Assembly: GCA_035503715.1 (NCBI GenBank) | Contig: DATJTE010000180.1 | Coordinates: 1-64,000, forward strand | Direction: 5' to 3' | DNA: 64,000 nucleotides | From: OAS926 sp035503715 | GTDB lineage: Bacteria > Pseudomonadota > Alphaproteobacteria > Rhizobiales > Rhizobiaceae | Shown here: positions 17,566 to 26,210 of the stretch, piece by piece | Layout: each line of letters begins with the position of its first letter | How positions within the stretch are numbered: the stretch's first letter is position 1 | Notes under the pieces: generated by a model | Told to the model about the DNA's origin: nothing | The model's database searches: none | Seen by the model: the letters and a program-made list of their open reading frames with translations, nothing else | Translations under genes and position numbers: made by a program

Positions 17566-18531
17566 TTGTCCAACTATCCATTTCGCTACAAGCTCAGCTG
17601 GCTGCCGCGCTTCGTCACGCCTGCGCTAGGTCCCGCGACGCCTGGCGTACAGTCCGAGACGCTCCTGACTGGCGTCGAGAAGACAGCGCGGCTGGTCTTT
17701 GTCGGTGACATTTCTGCGGTCGCCAATCGCCGCACGCCTGCCGTTGATGACGCCCTGCGGACCCTCTTTGCTTCAGCGAACCTTATCATCGGCAATTGCG
17801 AAAGCCCGGTGGTCGAGCGGCCGCGTTACGGTGGATCGCGGTTCGGTGCAAAGCATGCCATGTCGAGCACGTTTTTGAGCAACCTGCTCGATGCCGCGAG
17901 CATCGATCCGAAAAAGACAGTGCTGTCGCTTGCCAACAATCACATTCTCGACCAGGGCGTCGAAGGTTTTGACGAGACGCTGTCAGCACTCGACCGTCTC
18001 GGCATCCGGACGATCGGCGCGGTTCGCGATGGCTGGCCGAGCGTTCACGAAGCCAGGTCTTTGCGCATTGCGTTTCTCGCCTTCACGCAGTGGCGGAATG
18101 CGTCGCGCGAGGCATTCGAGGGTCGAGTGATGACACTCGACGATGTCACGAAGCGGGGTCGGCTCATTCCCGATGCCGACCTTCTTTGCGCCGTACCGCA
18201 TTGGGACTGGGAGTTCCGTCAGCAGCCGCGCCCTGAAACACAAGCTCTCGGTCGAAGGTTGGTCGAGGGCGGCGTCGGCCTGATCGCCGGACACCATGCG
18301 CATGTCGTCCAGCCGATGGAGCGGATCGGCGAAGCTGTCGTTGCCTATGGGCTCGGGGACTTCGTCGGCACCGCCTGGCCGTTTGTGCGGCGGCCGTTAA
18401 GGACAGGCGCGGTCTTTGTCGCCGATGTCAGTCTCGACCCTGCGACACGAGGCAAGATCGCGCGCTACGAGCTGATCATGTTCGACCGGCAGCGGGAAGG
18501 GGACCGCGAGCGGCTGACTATTCGGCCTTAG
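17566..18531 (+). CDS. CapA-family metallophosphatase-like protein
   Basis: A 321-residue protein of the PGA_cap (CapA) family, a calcineurin-like phosphoesterase fold known from poly-gamma-glutamate capsule synthesis. Metal-site motifs are visible in order: FVGDIS, GNCESP, LANNHILDQG and GHHAHVVQ. There is no signal peptide from the TTG start, which has GGGAGA nearby. No capBC genes adjoin it, so the substrate is unknown. Its 3' end overlaps the caspase-like gene by 14 bp, converging. Confidence 0.85.
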   Translation: MSNYPFRYKLSWLPRFVTPALGPATPGVQSETLLTGVEKTARLVFVGDISAVANRRTPAVDDALRTLFASANLIIGNCESPVVERPRYGGSRFGAKHAMSSTFLSNLLDAASIDPKKTVLSLANNHILDQGVEGFDETLSALDRLGIRTIGAVRDGWPSVHEARSLRIAFLAFTQWRNASREAFEGRVMTLDDVTKRGRLIPDADLLCAVPHWDWEFRQQPRPETQALGRRLVEGGVGLIAGHHAHVVQPMERIGEAVVAYGLGDFVGTAWPFVRRPLRTGAVFVADVSLDPATRGKIARYELIMFDRQREGDRERLTIRP

Positions 18532-21451
18532 CCTTGCCGGCGGCTTCTTCCTGCTTGGCCTTTTCCAGCTTGTCCTTCACGACGAGGTCAAGGTCGGCGA
18601 GTTCGATACCGACCTGGATATTGTCGAAGAAGGAGTCGTACTGGCGCTGTCCGGCCGCATGATAGACGTTGCGGCACTCGTCCAGCGAGACCTTCGCGCG
18701 CGCAAGCACGTCGCGATCCGATGTTTGCTTGCCAAGTTCCAGAAGCAGCAGCGCGATGTTGTAGTGCGTGTCGGCGTAGCTGACGGGATTGGCCGCCTTG
18801 TCGTGGGCCTCCAGCGCGAGCCGGTAATGTTTCTCGGCCTTGCGCAGGCTATCCGGGCCGGCGCGGTGCTGGCCCATGGAGAAATGCGCGTTTGCGAGAT
18901 TGTTGTGTGTGTTGGCCCAGGCGATCGGGTTCTTGTCGCGGGTGCGCACGTCGAGGATCTCCTCAAAAATCTTGATCGCGTCGCCGAAGCGTTTCGTATC
19001 TCCCGTCAACTCGCCATACTTGTAAAACGCGTTGGCAAGATTGTTCTGTGACGATCCCCATTCGAGCGGCACACGCTCGCGTGTCCGTTCGGAGAGTGCA
19101 TTTTGGTACGCCGCAATCGCGAGATCGAGCGAGGCGGTCTCGCCGGTCCGCTCGGCCATAGCGGAATAGGCCATGCCGAGATTGTCCTCGATGCCGGCCC
19201 ACTTCAGCGGGTCGCGCTCGCGTGTGATTTCCTCCAGCGCGAAGTTGAACGACTTCACCGCCTCCTCGAACCATTTGAGGTCGTTCTCGCGCAAGCCGAT
19301 GTGATACACGGTCGCGCCGCGGTTGCTATGGGTTTCGGCCCAATGCAGCGGCGCGTATTCCCGGGTGCGCACCTCGAAGATGGCATCCAGCAGGGCTGCC
19401 GCTTCGGTGAGCCGCGCGGAGTCGGCGTCGCGCGCGCCAAGCTCGCCAAGGCTGAGCGCCAGATTATTCTGTGCGTTCGCCCAGCCCATTGGGTCGTTGG
19501 CGGGCGTCCAGACTTCCAACGCGGCGCGAAATGCCGCTACGCCTTCTTCCAGCCGTTCGCGCGACTGCTGGCGGGAACCAAGAACGAAAAGCGTCGAGCC
19601 GAGATGGTTCTGCAGCCGCGCCCACTCCATCGGCGCGACCGCGCGGGTGCGGACGGTCATCGCGGCACGGGCAGCGGCGACGGATTCCTCCAGCGTCTCC
19701 CAACCGGACTGCCGTTCGCCGAGCGTCATCAGCACTAGCGCCAGATCACCCTGTAGCTGCGCGCGCTTGTCGGGGTTTGCCTTCAGCGTGTCCGACGCAA
19801 TCGCCGCGCGGAGGATCTCGGCGGCCTCCTCAATGCCTTCCGGGCCAGCCTGCCGTTCCCCACGCACCCAAATGGTCATCGCGAGACCGCTTTGTGCGTC
19901 CGCCCAGCCGTCGGGATTGGTGTCGGCCGGCGCGAGTTTCGCGGCAATCGCGTAAGCAGCCTGGGCGCGCTCGAGCGCGGCGGCGTCTGCGCGAAAATAG
20001 CCGAGGTCCGAAAGCGCGCGTGCTTCGCTCAGCTTGTATTTCAGTGCCAGCGTGTCGTCCCAACGCTCGACCTGCTCGAATGCCTTGCCGAAATCCTCGC
20101 TGGCGTGCGCATAGTTGAAGGCCAGCGAATAGGTGTCGGCGCTGTCCGCAAACACGGCGGCATTCTCGATGCGTCGTGCCTTCAGATCGGCTTCGGCGTC
20201 GTCCAGTGTCGATTCCAGCTCGGCGATGCGCGACTTGGCGCGTTCGTGGAATGTGATCGCGGTTTCCAGGGCGCCTTCGCGAACGGCTTCATTTGCCAGC
20301 GACGCCAGCCGGGCGATTTCAGGATCGGCATTCGACAGCGTCTCGCGCTCGACGAGCAGGGATTTCAGACGCGCCGCCTGGTCGTTGAGCAGGCGCGCGA
20401 GCTGATCCGGATCGTCGGGTGTCTCCGCTCCAACGGCCTTCAGCATGGCGAACAGCGCGTCCATCGGCACGCCGCTGTCCTTCGCGACCGTTGCGACCTG
20501 CCGGCGCTCGATGTCCGGCACCGACGCCATGGTGAGCAGCAGCTTGCGCCGCTCGCCGCGGATCGCCGCGTCGTCCGTGGTCGCGTCCTCGGCTGCTTCG
20601 CCGAAGTAGAGGAGCTTGCGCAGGCTCGTGTTCGTCCACGGTGTCTGGCGAGCGTCGGTCTTGAGGTAGACTTCTTCCGTGACCATCGTCATGACGTCGG
20701 CGAAGGCGTAGCCGCCGGCGGACAGATGTTTCAGCAACGCCGCCGCATAGGGGCTGTTGGCGCCGGGTTCGCCATCCAGCGCCGCCTGGCCTGGCGCGGC
20801 TGCGAAACCGAGGACTGCGCCCAGGCCCGCGTCCGGTTTCGGATCTCCGAGCGATATCGCGCCACGTGGCGCGCCAAGTCCGGCTGCGCCGATGGTGACC
20901 GGAGCGCCGTCAACAGCAAGCTTGATGGTTGCGCCGGGTGGGAACGGGTTCGACCGGCAGGCGTCGAGCAGGACGATGGTGACGGGTACCTTCGCCTGCA
21001 GCTCGGCGAGGATTTTCGACAGCGCCACAAGCTCTTCGCCAGCGTTCTCAAGTGCGGAATCGTCGGCATCGATGGGCAAGATAAAATTCTCGCCGCCCGC
21101 TTCGATACCGTGGCCGGAATAGTAGAGGAGGGCGACATCGGCGCCTTCCGCATCTTCGACGAACCGTTCGAGACTGCGCGCCAGTTTCTTCTGGTCGGCA
21201 TCACGAACCAGATCGACCTCGAAACCGAGATCGGAGAGAAGTCCGTCGATCGCCTCGGCATCGTTCTCGGGATTTGGTAGGGGCGACAAGTGTTCGTAGC
21301 CGGACTGGCCGACGACCAATGCGACGCCCTTCAATGGCTTTTCGTCCGCCGGTGCGGCCGTCGCAAGCAGCGACATGGCTATCGCGGTCATCAGACCGCG
21401 CAGCCAGGCAATACGCCTCGTCAGTGCCCAAAAATCCACCGGCCTACCCAA
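18518..21451 (-). CDS. Secreted caspase-like protease with helical repeats
   Basis: A 977-residue protein. A signal peptide or anchor (about 12-36) leads into a C14 caspase/metacaspase p20 domain (about 40-270) with catalytic His114 (YYSGHGIE) and Cys165 (LLDACRSNPF). Residues of about 350-430 are coiled, and about 440-940 hold twelve or more TPR-like helical repeats with the recurring phrase WAxxxxNLA. The C-terminal 30 residues are Lys/Glu-rich. Bacterial secreted metacaspases of this build lack defined substrates. The listed start is TTG; a GTG at 21439 is an alternative. It is followed by the convergent CapA gene. Confidence 0.85.
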   Translation of the reverse strand: MGRPVDFWALTRRIAWLRGLMTAIAMSLLATAAPADEKPLKGVALVVGQSGYEHLSPLPNPENDAEAIDGLLSDLGFEVDLVRDADQKKLARSLERFVEDAEGADVALLYYSGHGIEAGGENFILPIDADDSALENAGEELVALSKILAELQAKVPVTIVLLDACRSNPFPPGATIKLAVDGAPVTIGAAGLGAPRGAISLGDPKPDAGLGAVLGFAAAPGQAALDGEPGANSPYAAALLKHLSAGGYAFADVMTMVTEEVYLKTDARQTPWTNTSLRKLLYFGEAAEDATTDDAAIRGERRKLLLTMASVPDIERRQVATVAKDSGVPMDALFAMLKAVGAETPDDPDQLARLLNDQAARLKSLLVERETLSNADPEIARLASLANEAVREGALETAITFHERAKSRIAELESTLDDAEADLKARRIENAAVFADSADTYSLAFNYAHASEDFGKAFEQVERWDDTLALKYKLSEARALSDLGYFRADAAALERAQAAYAIAAKLAPADTNPDGWADAQSGLAMTIWVRGERQAGPEGIEEAAEILRAAIASDTLKANPDKRAQLQGDLALVLMTLGERQSGWETLEESVAAARAAMTVRTRAVAPMEWARLQNHLGSTLFVLGSRQQSRERLEEGVAAFRAALEVWTPANDPMGWANAQNNLALSLGELGARDADSARLTEAAALLDAIFEVRTREYAPLHWAETHSNRGATVYHIGLRENDLKWFEEAVKSFNFALEEITRERDPLKWAGIEDNLGMAYSAMAERTGETASLDLAIAAYQNALSERTRERVPLEWGSSQNNLANAFYKYGELTGDTKRFGDAIKIFEEILDVRTRDKNPIAWANTHNNLANAHFSMGQHRAGPDSLRKAEKHYRLALEAHDKAANPVSYADTHYNIALLLLELGKQTSDRDVLARAKVSLDECRNVYHAAGQRQYDSFFDNIQVGIELADLDLVVKDKLEKAKQEEAAGKAKAE

Positions 21452-21808
21452 GCCCTGCCGCTCATCCCTTCAATCATCCGCATGGCATCACGATGGCGAG
21501 GCAATGACAAGCTCGCGGCAGGTTACTGAAATCATTGCGGTTTGCGGATCATGGCCGAATTTGGCTGCCGCCGTTGTATTGCCTCAATTCGCTATTTGTG
21601 CGATATCTGGACCTGTTCGGGCATTTGCTGACCCCGGTGACTGGAACGTTTTGACGACCCTTTCCCCGATACTGTGAATATCTGACGGCCCCGCTTTGGT
21701 GGGGGGTTTCGTGCATGTCGCATGACCGCCAAAGAACCACCGGTACCGCCTCCGCCGCCAATCCGGATGCGAGACCAAAGACTCTGATGGGAGAAGGAGT
21801 TCCCCCAA
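21452..21808 (+). promoter_or_regulatory. Promoter region and long leader of first csp gene
   Basis: No gene is seen in about 355 bp. It includes a conserved element at 21614-21648 (core TTCGGGCATTTGC) that recurs at nearly the same distance upstream of the second csp gene, 195 and 207 bp from the two start codons. A GGGAGAAGGAG ribosome site ends the leader. Long structured leaders that respond to cold are typical of csp genes. Confidence 0.55.
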
Positions 21809-22021
21809 ATGGCCCAGACCGGCACCGTAAAGTTCTTCAACAGCACCAAAGGCTTCGGCTTCATCACGCCTGACGGCGGCGCGAAGGACGTGTTCGTTCA
21901 TATCTCCGCAGTCGAGGCTTCCGGCCTGCGCACGCTAGTCGACGGTCAGAAGGTTTCCTTCGACGTCGAACCGGACCGCATGGGCAAGGGTCCGAAGGCT
22001 GTGAACCTGCGCGCCGGCTGA
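21809..22021 (+). CDS. CspA-family cold-shock protein
   Basis: A 70-residue single cold-shock domain that binds single-stranded RNA/DNA and melts RNA structure. RNP1 KGFGFITP (14-21) and RNP2 DVFVHIS are intact. It is followed by a strong terminator, so it is monocistronic. It is a close paralog of the gene 400 bp downstream. Confidence 0.95.
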   Translation: MAQTGTVKFFNSTKGFGFITPDGGAKDVFVHISAVEASGLRTLVDGQKVSFDVEPDRMGKGPKAVNLRAG

Positions 22022-22061
22022 GGCAGCGCATCGCCGCGGACCGCGGCCTATATAATCGAAG

Positions 22062-22089
22062 AGGCGCGGTGCCGGCACCGCGCCTTTTT
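22062..22089 (+). terminator. Intrinsic terminator of first csp gene
   Basis: A perfect 24-bp palindrome (22062-22085) folds into a tight GC-rich hairpin and is followed by TTTTT. Confidence 0.85.
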
Positions 22090-22414
22090 CTTTGGCAGGC
22101 GAATCATTGGGATTTCGATCGTCACCACCCGGCAAATTCATTCCCGGGTCAATACGCCATTGAAAAGTTTCGCTTGCTCGCTGATCAAAAATGAAGGACA
22201 AATTTCGTGTTCGGGCATTTGCCGGCCCGGAGACCGGAATGGCATGCGCCCGGAAACAGACGAAAGGCTCCACCGGGCGGCTCGCGAGATAAGAGGGTTG
22301 TGGCTAAACCCCGGGCGCGGAGCCGACGTTTCTTCTCCCCCGCTGAACGACCGAATTGCGATCGAGCGCAGTGTCGCTTGGCGTACTTTTTGAAGGGAGA
22401 AAGAGGAGTTTCTC
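22090..22414 (+). promoter_or_regulatory. Promoter region and long leader of second csp gene
   Basis: No gene is seen. The element at 22208-22239 repeats the first csp leader's TTCGGGCATTTGC core and its following GGxGACxGGAA. The leader ends in a strong GGGAGAAAGAGGAG ribosome site. Confidence 0.55.
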
Positions 22415-22630
22415 ATGCCGCAGACCGGCACCGTAAAGTTCTTCAACCATGCCAAAGGCTTCGGCTTCATAACGCCGGATGACGGGCAGAAGGACGTCTT
22501 CGTCCACATCTCGGCTGTGCAGGCTTCCGGCCTTCCCGGCCTGGAGGATGGGCAGAAGGTGTCGTTCGACACCGAGCCGGACAAGAGGGGAAAAGGCCCG
22601 AAGGCCGTCAATCTGAAAGTCGGCGGCTGA
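22415..22630 (+). CDS. CspA-family cold-shock protein
   Basis: A 71-residue cold-shock domain protein with KGFGFITP and DVFVHIS intact, nearly identical to the preceding csp product except in the 30s and 40s. The tandem pair most likely arose by duplication together with the leader. It ends at its own terminator. Confidence 0.95.
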   Translation: MPQTGTVKFFNHAKGFGFITPDDGQKDVFVHISAVQASGLPGLEDGQKVSFDTEPDKRGKGPKAVNLKVGG

Positions 22631-22675
22631 TAGCCGTTAAAGACCGCCCCAACTCACATCTGACTGAACTTGCCT

Positions 22676-22708
22676 GCCGCGAGCCGTAACTCGCGGCGGT
22701 TGTTTTTT
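22676..22708 (+). terminator. Intrinsic terminator of second csp gene
   Basis: An 8-bp GC-rich stem (22676-22683 with 22690-22697) with a 6-nt loop, followed by a T-rich tail with six consecutive Ts. Confidence 0.8.
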
Positions 22709-22849
22709 ACCATGCGGCCAGCCCCGGCCCTCAAAACGGTCGGTGAGCGCCGCGATGCCGCCGCATTGCATTCAGCCCGCATTCAGCGGGCCATCGATAA
22801 AACCTCCCGCAAATTCAGCCGCCCCTGGCTGCATTAGAGGAGCTTTCCG

Positions 22850-23278
22850 ATGAATCGTTTTCTCAAAACCGCCGTGCTTTCGGCAGCCATGGCAGCGACG
22901 GCAATCGCGCCGCTTGCCGAAGCCAATGCCGGCGGGCGTTATCGCGACCGTGAAGTCGTTCGCAGCAATTCCGATAGCGACGCGATCGTCGCCGGCATCT
23001 TCGGCATCGCGATCGGTGCGATCGCAGCGGGCATTATCGCAGGCAGCGACAACGATGTCGTCGACTCAAATCCGTATCGCCATCCGCGTCCTAGCCTTGA
23101 TCGCGAAGTCTTCTATGAAGAGATCGTCGAGCCGGAAGCGGTGGAGTACGAATACGCGCCTTCTTTCGAGCCGTGGAGCCGTGACTGGTATCGTTACTGC
23201 GCGCGTACCTATGACAGCTTCGATCCGGCGACCGGCACCTATGTCGACTATGACGGATTCGAGCGCTTCTGCCGGTGA
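22850..23278 (+). CDS. BA14K family protein
   Basis: A 142-residue envelope protein named after the Brucella 14-kDa immunoreactive lectin-like protein. It has a signal peptide (about 1-27), a hydrophobic Ala/Ile/Gly segment at about 45-64, and the diagnostic C-terminal motif W(Y)RYCxxxYxSFDPxTGTYxxYDGxxxFC. GAGGAG lies upstream of the ATG. The biological ligand is uncertain. Confidence 0.92.
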   Translation: MNRFLKTAVLSAAMAATAIAPLAEANAGGRYRDREVVRSNSDSDAIVAGIFGIAIGAIAAGIIAGSDNDVVDSNPYRHPRPSLDREVFYEEIVEPEAVEYEYAPSFEPWSRDWYRYCARTYDSFDPATGTYVDYDGFERFCR

Positions 23279-23282
23279 CGGA

Positions 23283-23975
23283 TCAAGCGATCGGTGACGG
23301 CGCGGCGGCAGCGGCGCCGTTTTCGTCCAGACCTCTCAGAAACGGGTTCTCGCGGCGCTCGACGCCGAACCGGCTGCCCGAGCCATGTCCACAGATGAAG
23401 CCGACATCGTCGCCGAGCGGCAGGAGTTTTTCCTTGATGGATCGGATCAGCGTCGCGTGATCCCCGCCGGGGAGATCGGTTCGTCCGACCGAGCCATTGA
23501 ACAGTACATCCCCGACATGGGCGAACCGCGCCTTGTCATTGAAAAACACGACATGGCCGGGCGCATGACCGGGGCAATGGAGAACCTCGAAGACGTGCTC
23601 GCCGAAGGAGACTTTGTCGCCCTCGGCCAGGAAGCGATCCGGCGTGCAGTTGCGGACGCTGTCTGCCGGTAGGCCAAACCGGCCTGCCTGGTTCTCCAGG
23701 TTGGCAAGCAGCGGTTTGTCCGCCTCATGCGGTCCTATGATGTCGACGCCGAGCGCTTCCTTGAGCTCCATCGCGCCGCCGGCATGGTCGAGGTGGCCAT
23801 GGGTGATCCAGATCGCTTCGATCTTGAAGCCATTGCCTTCGATCACCTTGAGCAGATCGCTGACATCTCCGCCTGGATCGACGACGACGCCGATTTTCGT
23901 GTCGTCGTCGAAAAGAATCGTGCAGTTCTGCTGAAACGGTGTCACCGGCACGATGCCGGCGTTGAGCTTTCCCAT
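23283..23975 (-). CDS. MBL-fold metallo-hydrolase, glyoxalase II-like
   Basis: A 230-residue metallo-beta-lactamase fold enzyme. The metal-binding motif HGHLDH is at 59-64, with later His residues in HCPGHAPGH and CGHGSGS, the YcbL/glyoxalase II-like pattern. It could hydrolyse thioesters such as S-lactoylglutathione. The stop lies 4 bp from the convergent BA14K gene. Confidence 0.92.
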   Translation of the reverse strand: MGKLNAGIVPVTPFQQNCTILFDDDTKIGVVVDPGGDVSDLLKVIEGNGFKIEAIWITHGHLDHAGGAMELKEALGVDIIGPHEADKPLLANLENQAGRFGLPADSVRNCTPDRFLAEGDKVSFGEHVFEVLHCPGHAPGHVVFFNDKARFAHVGDVLFNGSVGRTDLPGGDHATLIRSIKEKLLPLGDDVGFICGHGSGSRFGVERRENPFLRGLDENGAAAAAPSPIA

Positions 23976-24034
23976 CGGATCCTCGGAAATTGCTTAAGGT
24001 GCAGCATCTAGGCGCTGCGCAGCCTTCCGTCCAC

Positions 24035-24066
24035 CCAAACAAAAGCGGGCGGCTAACGCCGCCCGC
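24035..24066 (-). terminator. Intrinsic terminator on minus strand
   Basis: A 9-bp GC stem (24045-24053 with 24058-24066, loop TAAC) followed on the - strand by TTTTGTTTG. It ends the transcript of the 95-residue gene just to its right. Confidence 0.75.
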
Positions 24067-24091
24067 ATTGCTTCGCGAAAGCCTGAAACGG

Positions 24092-24379
24092 TTACTTCTT
24101 CATGGCGTTCATGACGGCGCCGACAATTGCCGTCAGGATCGCGCCGCCGCCGACACCACCGACCGCGTCGCCAAGCAGGCCGTCGAGCGCGCCGGGAGTT
24201 GCGCCTCCGCCTGCCAGCATATCCAAAATCCACGCGCCGGCTACGCCGCCGACACCGCCGCTGATGATCTTCGGCAATTGCGCCATTGCCGCCTGCTTGA
24301 TCGCCGCCCCGACCGCCTGACCACCGATAATGCCGGTGACGATCTGAACGACGATTGCAAGAATTGCGTTGGTTTCCAT
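24092..24379 (-). CDS. Small Gly/Ala-rich membrane-associated protein
   Basis: A 95-residue, strongly hydrophobic protein with two or three potential membrane helices and GG-rich turns (IIGGQAVGAAI, GGVGGVAGAW, GGVGGGAIL). GGAGGG precedes the ATG and a terminator follows, so it is a real single gene. Its look recalls small pore or bacteriocin-like peptides, but I do not recognise it and would not assign a role. Confidence 0.7.
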   Translation of the reverse strand: METNAILAIVVQIVTGIIGGQAVGAAIKQAAMAQLPKIISGGVGGVAGAWILDMLAGGGATPGALDGLLGDAVGGVGGGAILTAIVGAVMNAMKK

Positions 24380-24544
24380 GACTTACCCTCCTGAGTCGGC
24401 CGACATCTCGCCTGAGTCGGCTGACGCGGAATGAGCCTCCGAAATTAGACTAAAGTCAAATGAGGGTTCGCTGAAATGCAATCGGGCGACTGAAGAAGCC
24501 GCCCGAACACTTTTGAATACTTGGATTTTTGGTTGCCGGCTGGA

Positions 24545-25438
24545 CTATTCGGCAGCGATCGCGTGCTTCGGCTGCACCTCTGCCGAGTAATCGGTCATCA
24601 GCGTTTTTGCGATTTCGCCGACTGTGAACTTGTACGGTCCGATCTCGGAAACCGGTGTTACTTCCGCCGCCGTACCAGTCAGGAAGCACTGCTCAAAACC
24701 GGCCATCTCTTCCGGCATGATGGCGCGCTCGATGACCTCGATGCCGCGACGCTTGGCAAGGTCGATCGCTGTGCGCCGGGTGATGCCATCGAGGAAGCAG
24801 TCAGGCTTCGGCGTATGGATCTTGCCATCCTTGACGAAGAACACATTGGCGCCAGTCGCCTCGGCGATCTGGCCGCGCCAGTCGTACATCAAGGCGTCGG
24901 CATAACCCCTGTCCTCGGCCGCATGTTTGGAGAGCGTGCAGATCATGTAAAGGCCGGCCGCCTTCGACTTGGACGGTGCCGTGCGCGGATCGGGCCTACG
25001 GTATTCGGCGATGTCGAGCCGAATGCCCTTCAGCTTCTGCGCCGGGTCGAAATAGCTCGGCCACTGCCAGATTGCGATCGCGCAATTGATGCGGTTGTGC
25101 TGGGCCGACACGCCCATCATTTCAGAGCCGCGCCAGGCGATCGGGCGGACATAGGCGTCCGCGAAACCTTGCTTCTTCAGAAGTTCGCGACAGGCGTCAT
25201 CGATTTCGGCGACGGAGTACGGAATCTTGAAGCCGAGAATGCGCGCCGATTCATGCAGCCGCTCGGTATGCTCGGTGAGCTTGAAGATTTCGCCGCCATA
25301 GGCGCGCTCGCCCTCGAATATGGCGCTCGCATAATGGAGACCGTGTGTAAGAACGTGAACTTTGGCATCCGCCCATTTGACGAATTCGCCATTCATCCAG
25401 ATATGACCGTCGAGTTTATCGAACGGAACCGATGCCAT
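24545..25438 (-). CDS. ilvE: Branched-chain amino acid aminotransferase
   Basis: A 297-residue class IV PLP aminotransferase that interconverts Leu/Ile/Val and their 2-oxo acids. The PLP lysine is K159 (SKSKAAGLY), with GLHYASAIFEGERAY at 33-47 and ATGANVFF as further family motifs. The ATG at 25438 is preceded by GGGAGGAAA, so longer in-frame starts are rejected. It is divergent from the petP-like MarR gene, a conserved rhizobial arrangement. Confidence 0.95.
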   Translation of the reverse strand: MASVPFDKLDGHIWMNGEFVKWADAKVHVLTHGLHYASAIFEGERAYGGEIFKLTEHTERLHESARILGFKIPYSVAEIDDACRELLKKQGFADAYVRPIAWRGSEMMGVSAQHNRINCAIAIWQWPSYFDPAQKLKGIRLDIAEYRRPDPRTAPSKSKAAGLYMICTLSKHAAEDRGYADALMYDWRGQIAEATGANVFFVKDGKIHTPKPDCFLDGITRRTAIDLAKRRGIEVIERAIMPEEMAGFEQCFLTGTAAEVTPVSEIGPYKFTVGEIAKTLMTDYSAEVQPKHAIAAE

Positions 25439-25633
25439 GACTTTCCTCCCGCGGGGAGCCCCGCATGTCGTTGTTCTGGCCAATCGTCCGCGCTATCAGC
25501 GCCCGCAGACGAAGCGTAAGGCGAAACCTGCGTGAAGGCAATTTGAAGGATGTTTCGGAAAAGCCCGATTCTTCTTGCCTTTTCGTTCGGAATTCGCCGA
25601 AAAGCTTGGCAAAAATTACCAGCCCTCGAAAAA

Positions 25634-25654
25634 TATGTCAACATGGCTGACATA
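25634..25654. promoter_or_regulatory. Inverted repeat, likely MarR-type operator
   Basis: TATGTCA and TGACATA form a perfect 7-bp inverted repeat with a 7-bp spacer, 25 bp upstream of the MarR-family start codon and about 195 bp from ilvE. Its position fits autoregulation of the MarR gene, perhaps also control of ilvE. Confidence 0.6.
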
Positions 25655-25679
25655 AATTTCGAAATGACCGGATCAGAGA

Positions 25680-26198
25680 ATGGCGGATCGTAACGGCGGC
25701 AGCGCCAAACCAATAAAAACAGCGCTTTCGCGCGAGGATGGCGTCGACCTTGCCATCATCGAGCTTCTGTTCTTCGCCTATCGTGATTTTACCTCCGACC
25801 CGGACAAGATCCTTGCTGAATATGATTTCGGACGCGCGCATCACCGAGTCCTCCATTTCGTTAATCGCATGCCGGGATTGACGGTCGCCGAACTGCTCGA
25901 CGTGCTGAAAATCACCAAGCAGAGCCTGGCGCGGGTGCTGAAGCAGTTGATCGACACGGGCCATATCGTCCAGGCGCAGGGGCCAAACGATCGCCGCCAG
26001 CGGCAGCTCTATCCCAGCGCGAAAGGTCGCGAACTTGCTCTTGCGCTTGCGAGGCCACAGTCCAGCCGCATCCATGAGGCATTGAAAGCCGCAGCGCCAG
26101 CCGACCGGACGGTGATCGAAAAATTCCTGAGGGCTATGGTCAATCCGGAACTTCGGCCACAGATAGACAATTTACCGGGCGACTCGCGGGGGATTTGA
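25680..26198 (+). CDS. petP: MarR-family regulator, PetP-like
   Basis: A 172-residue winged-helix regulator. The HTH is at about 70-95 (LTVAELLDVLKITKQSLARVLKQL) and the wing at DRRQRQLYPSAKG. Its position directly upstream of an OmpR-type regulator matches petP-petR of Rhodobacter capsulatus, where both genes are needed for normal respiratory and photosynthetic growth; the symbol rests on family and synteny only. A palindrome lies just upstream. Confidence 0.85.
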   Translation: MADRNGGSAKPIKTALSREDGVDLAIIELLFFAYRDFTSDPDKILAEYDFGRAHHRVLHFVNRMPGLTVAELLDVLKITKQSLARVLKQLIDTGHIVQAQGPNDRRQRQLYPSAKGRELALALARPQSSRIHEALKAAAPADRTVIEKFLRAMVNPELRPQIDNLPGDSRGI

Positions 26199-26210
26199 GC
26201 GAGGAATTGC

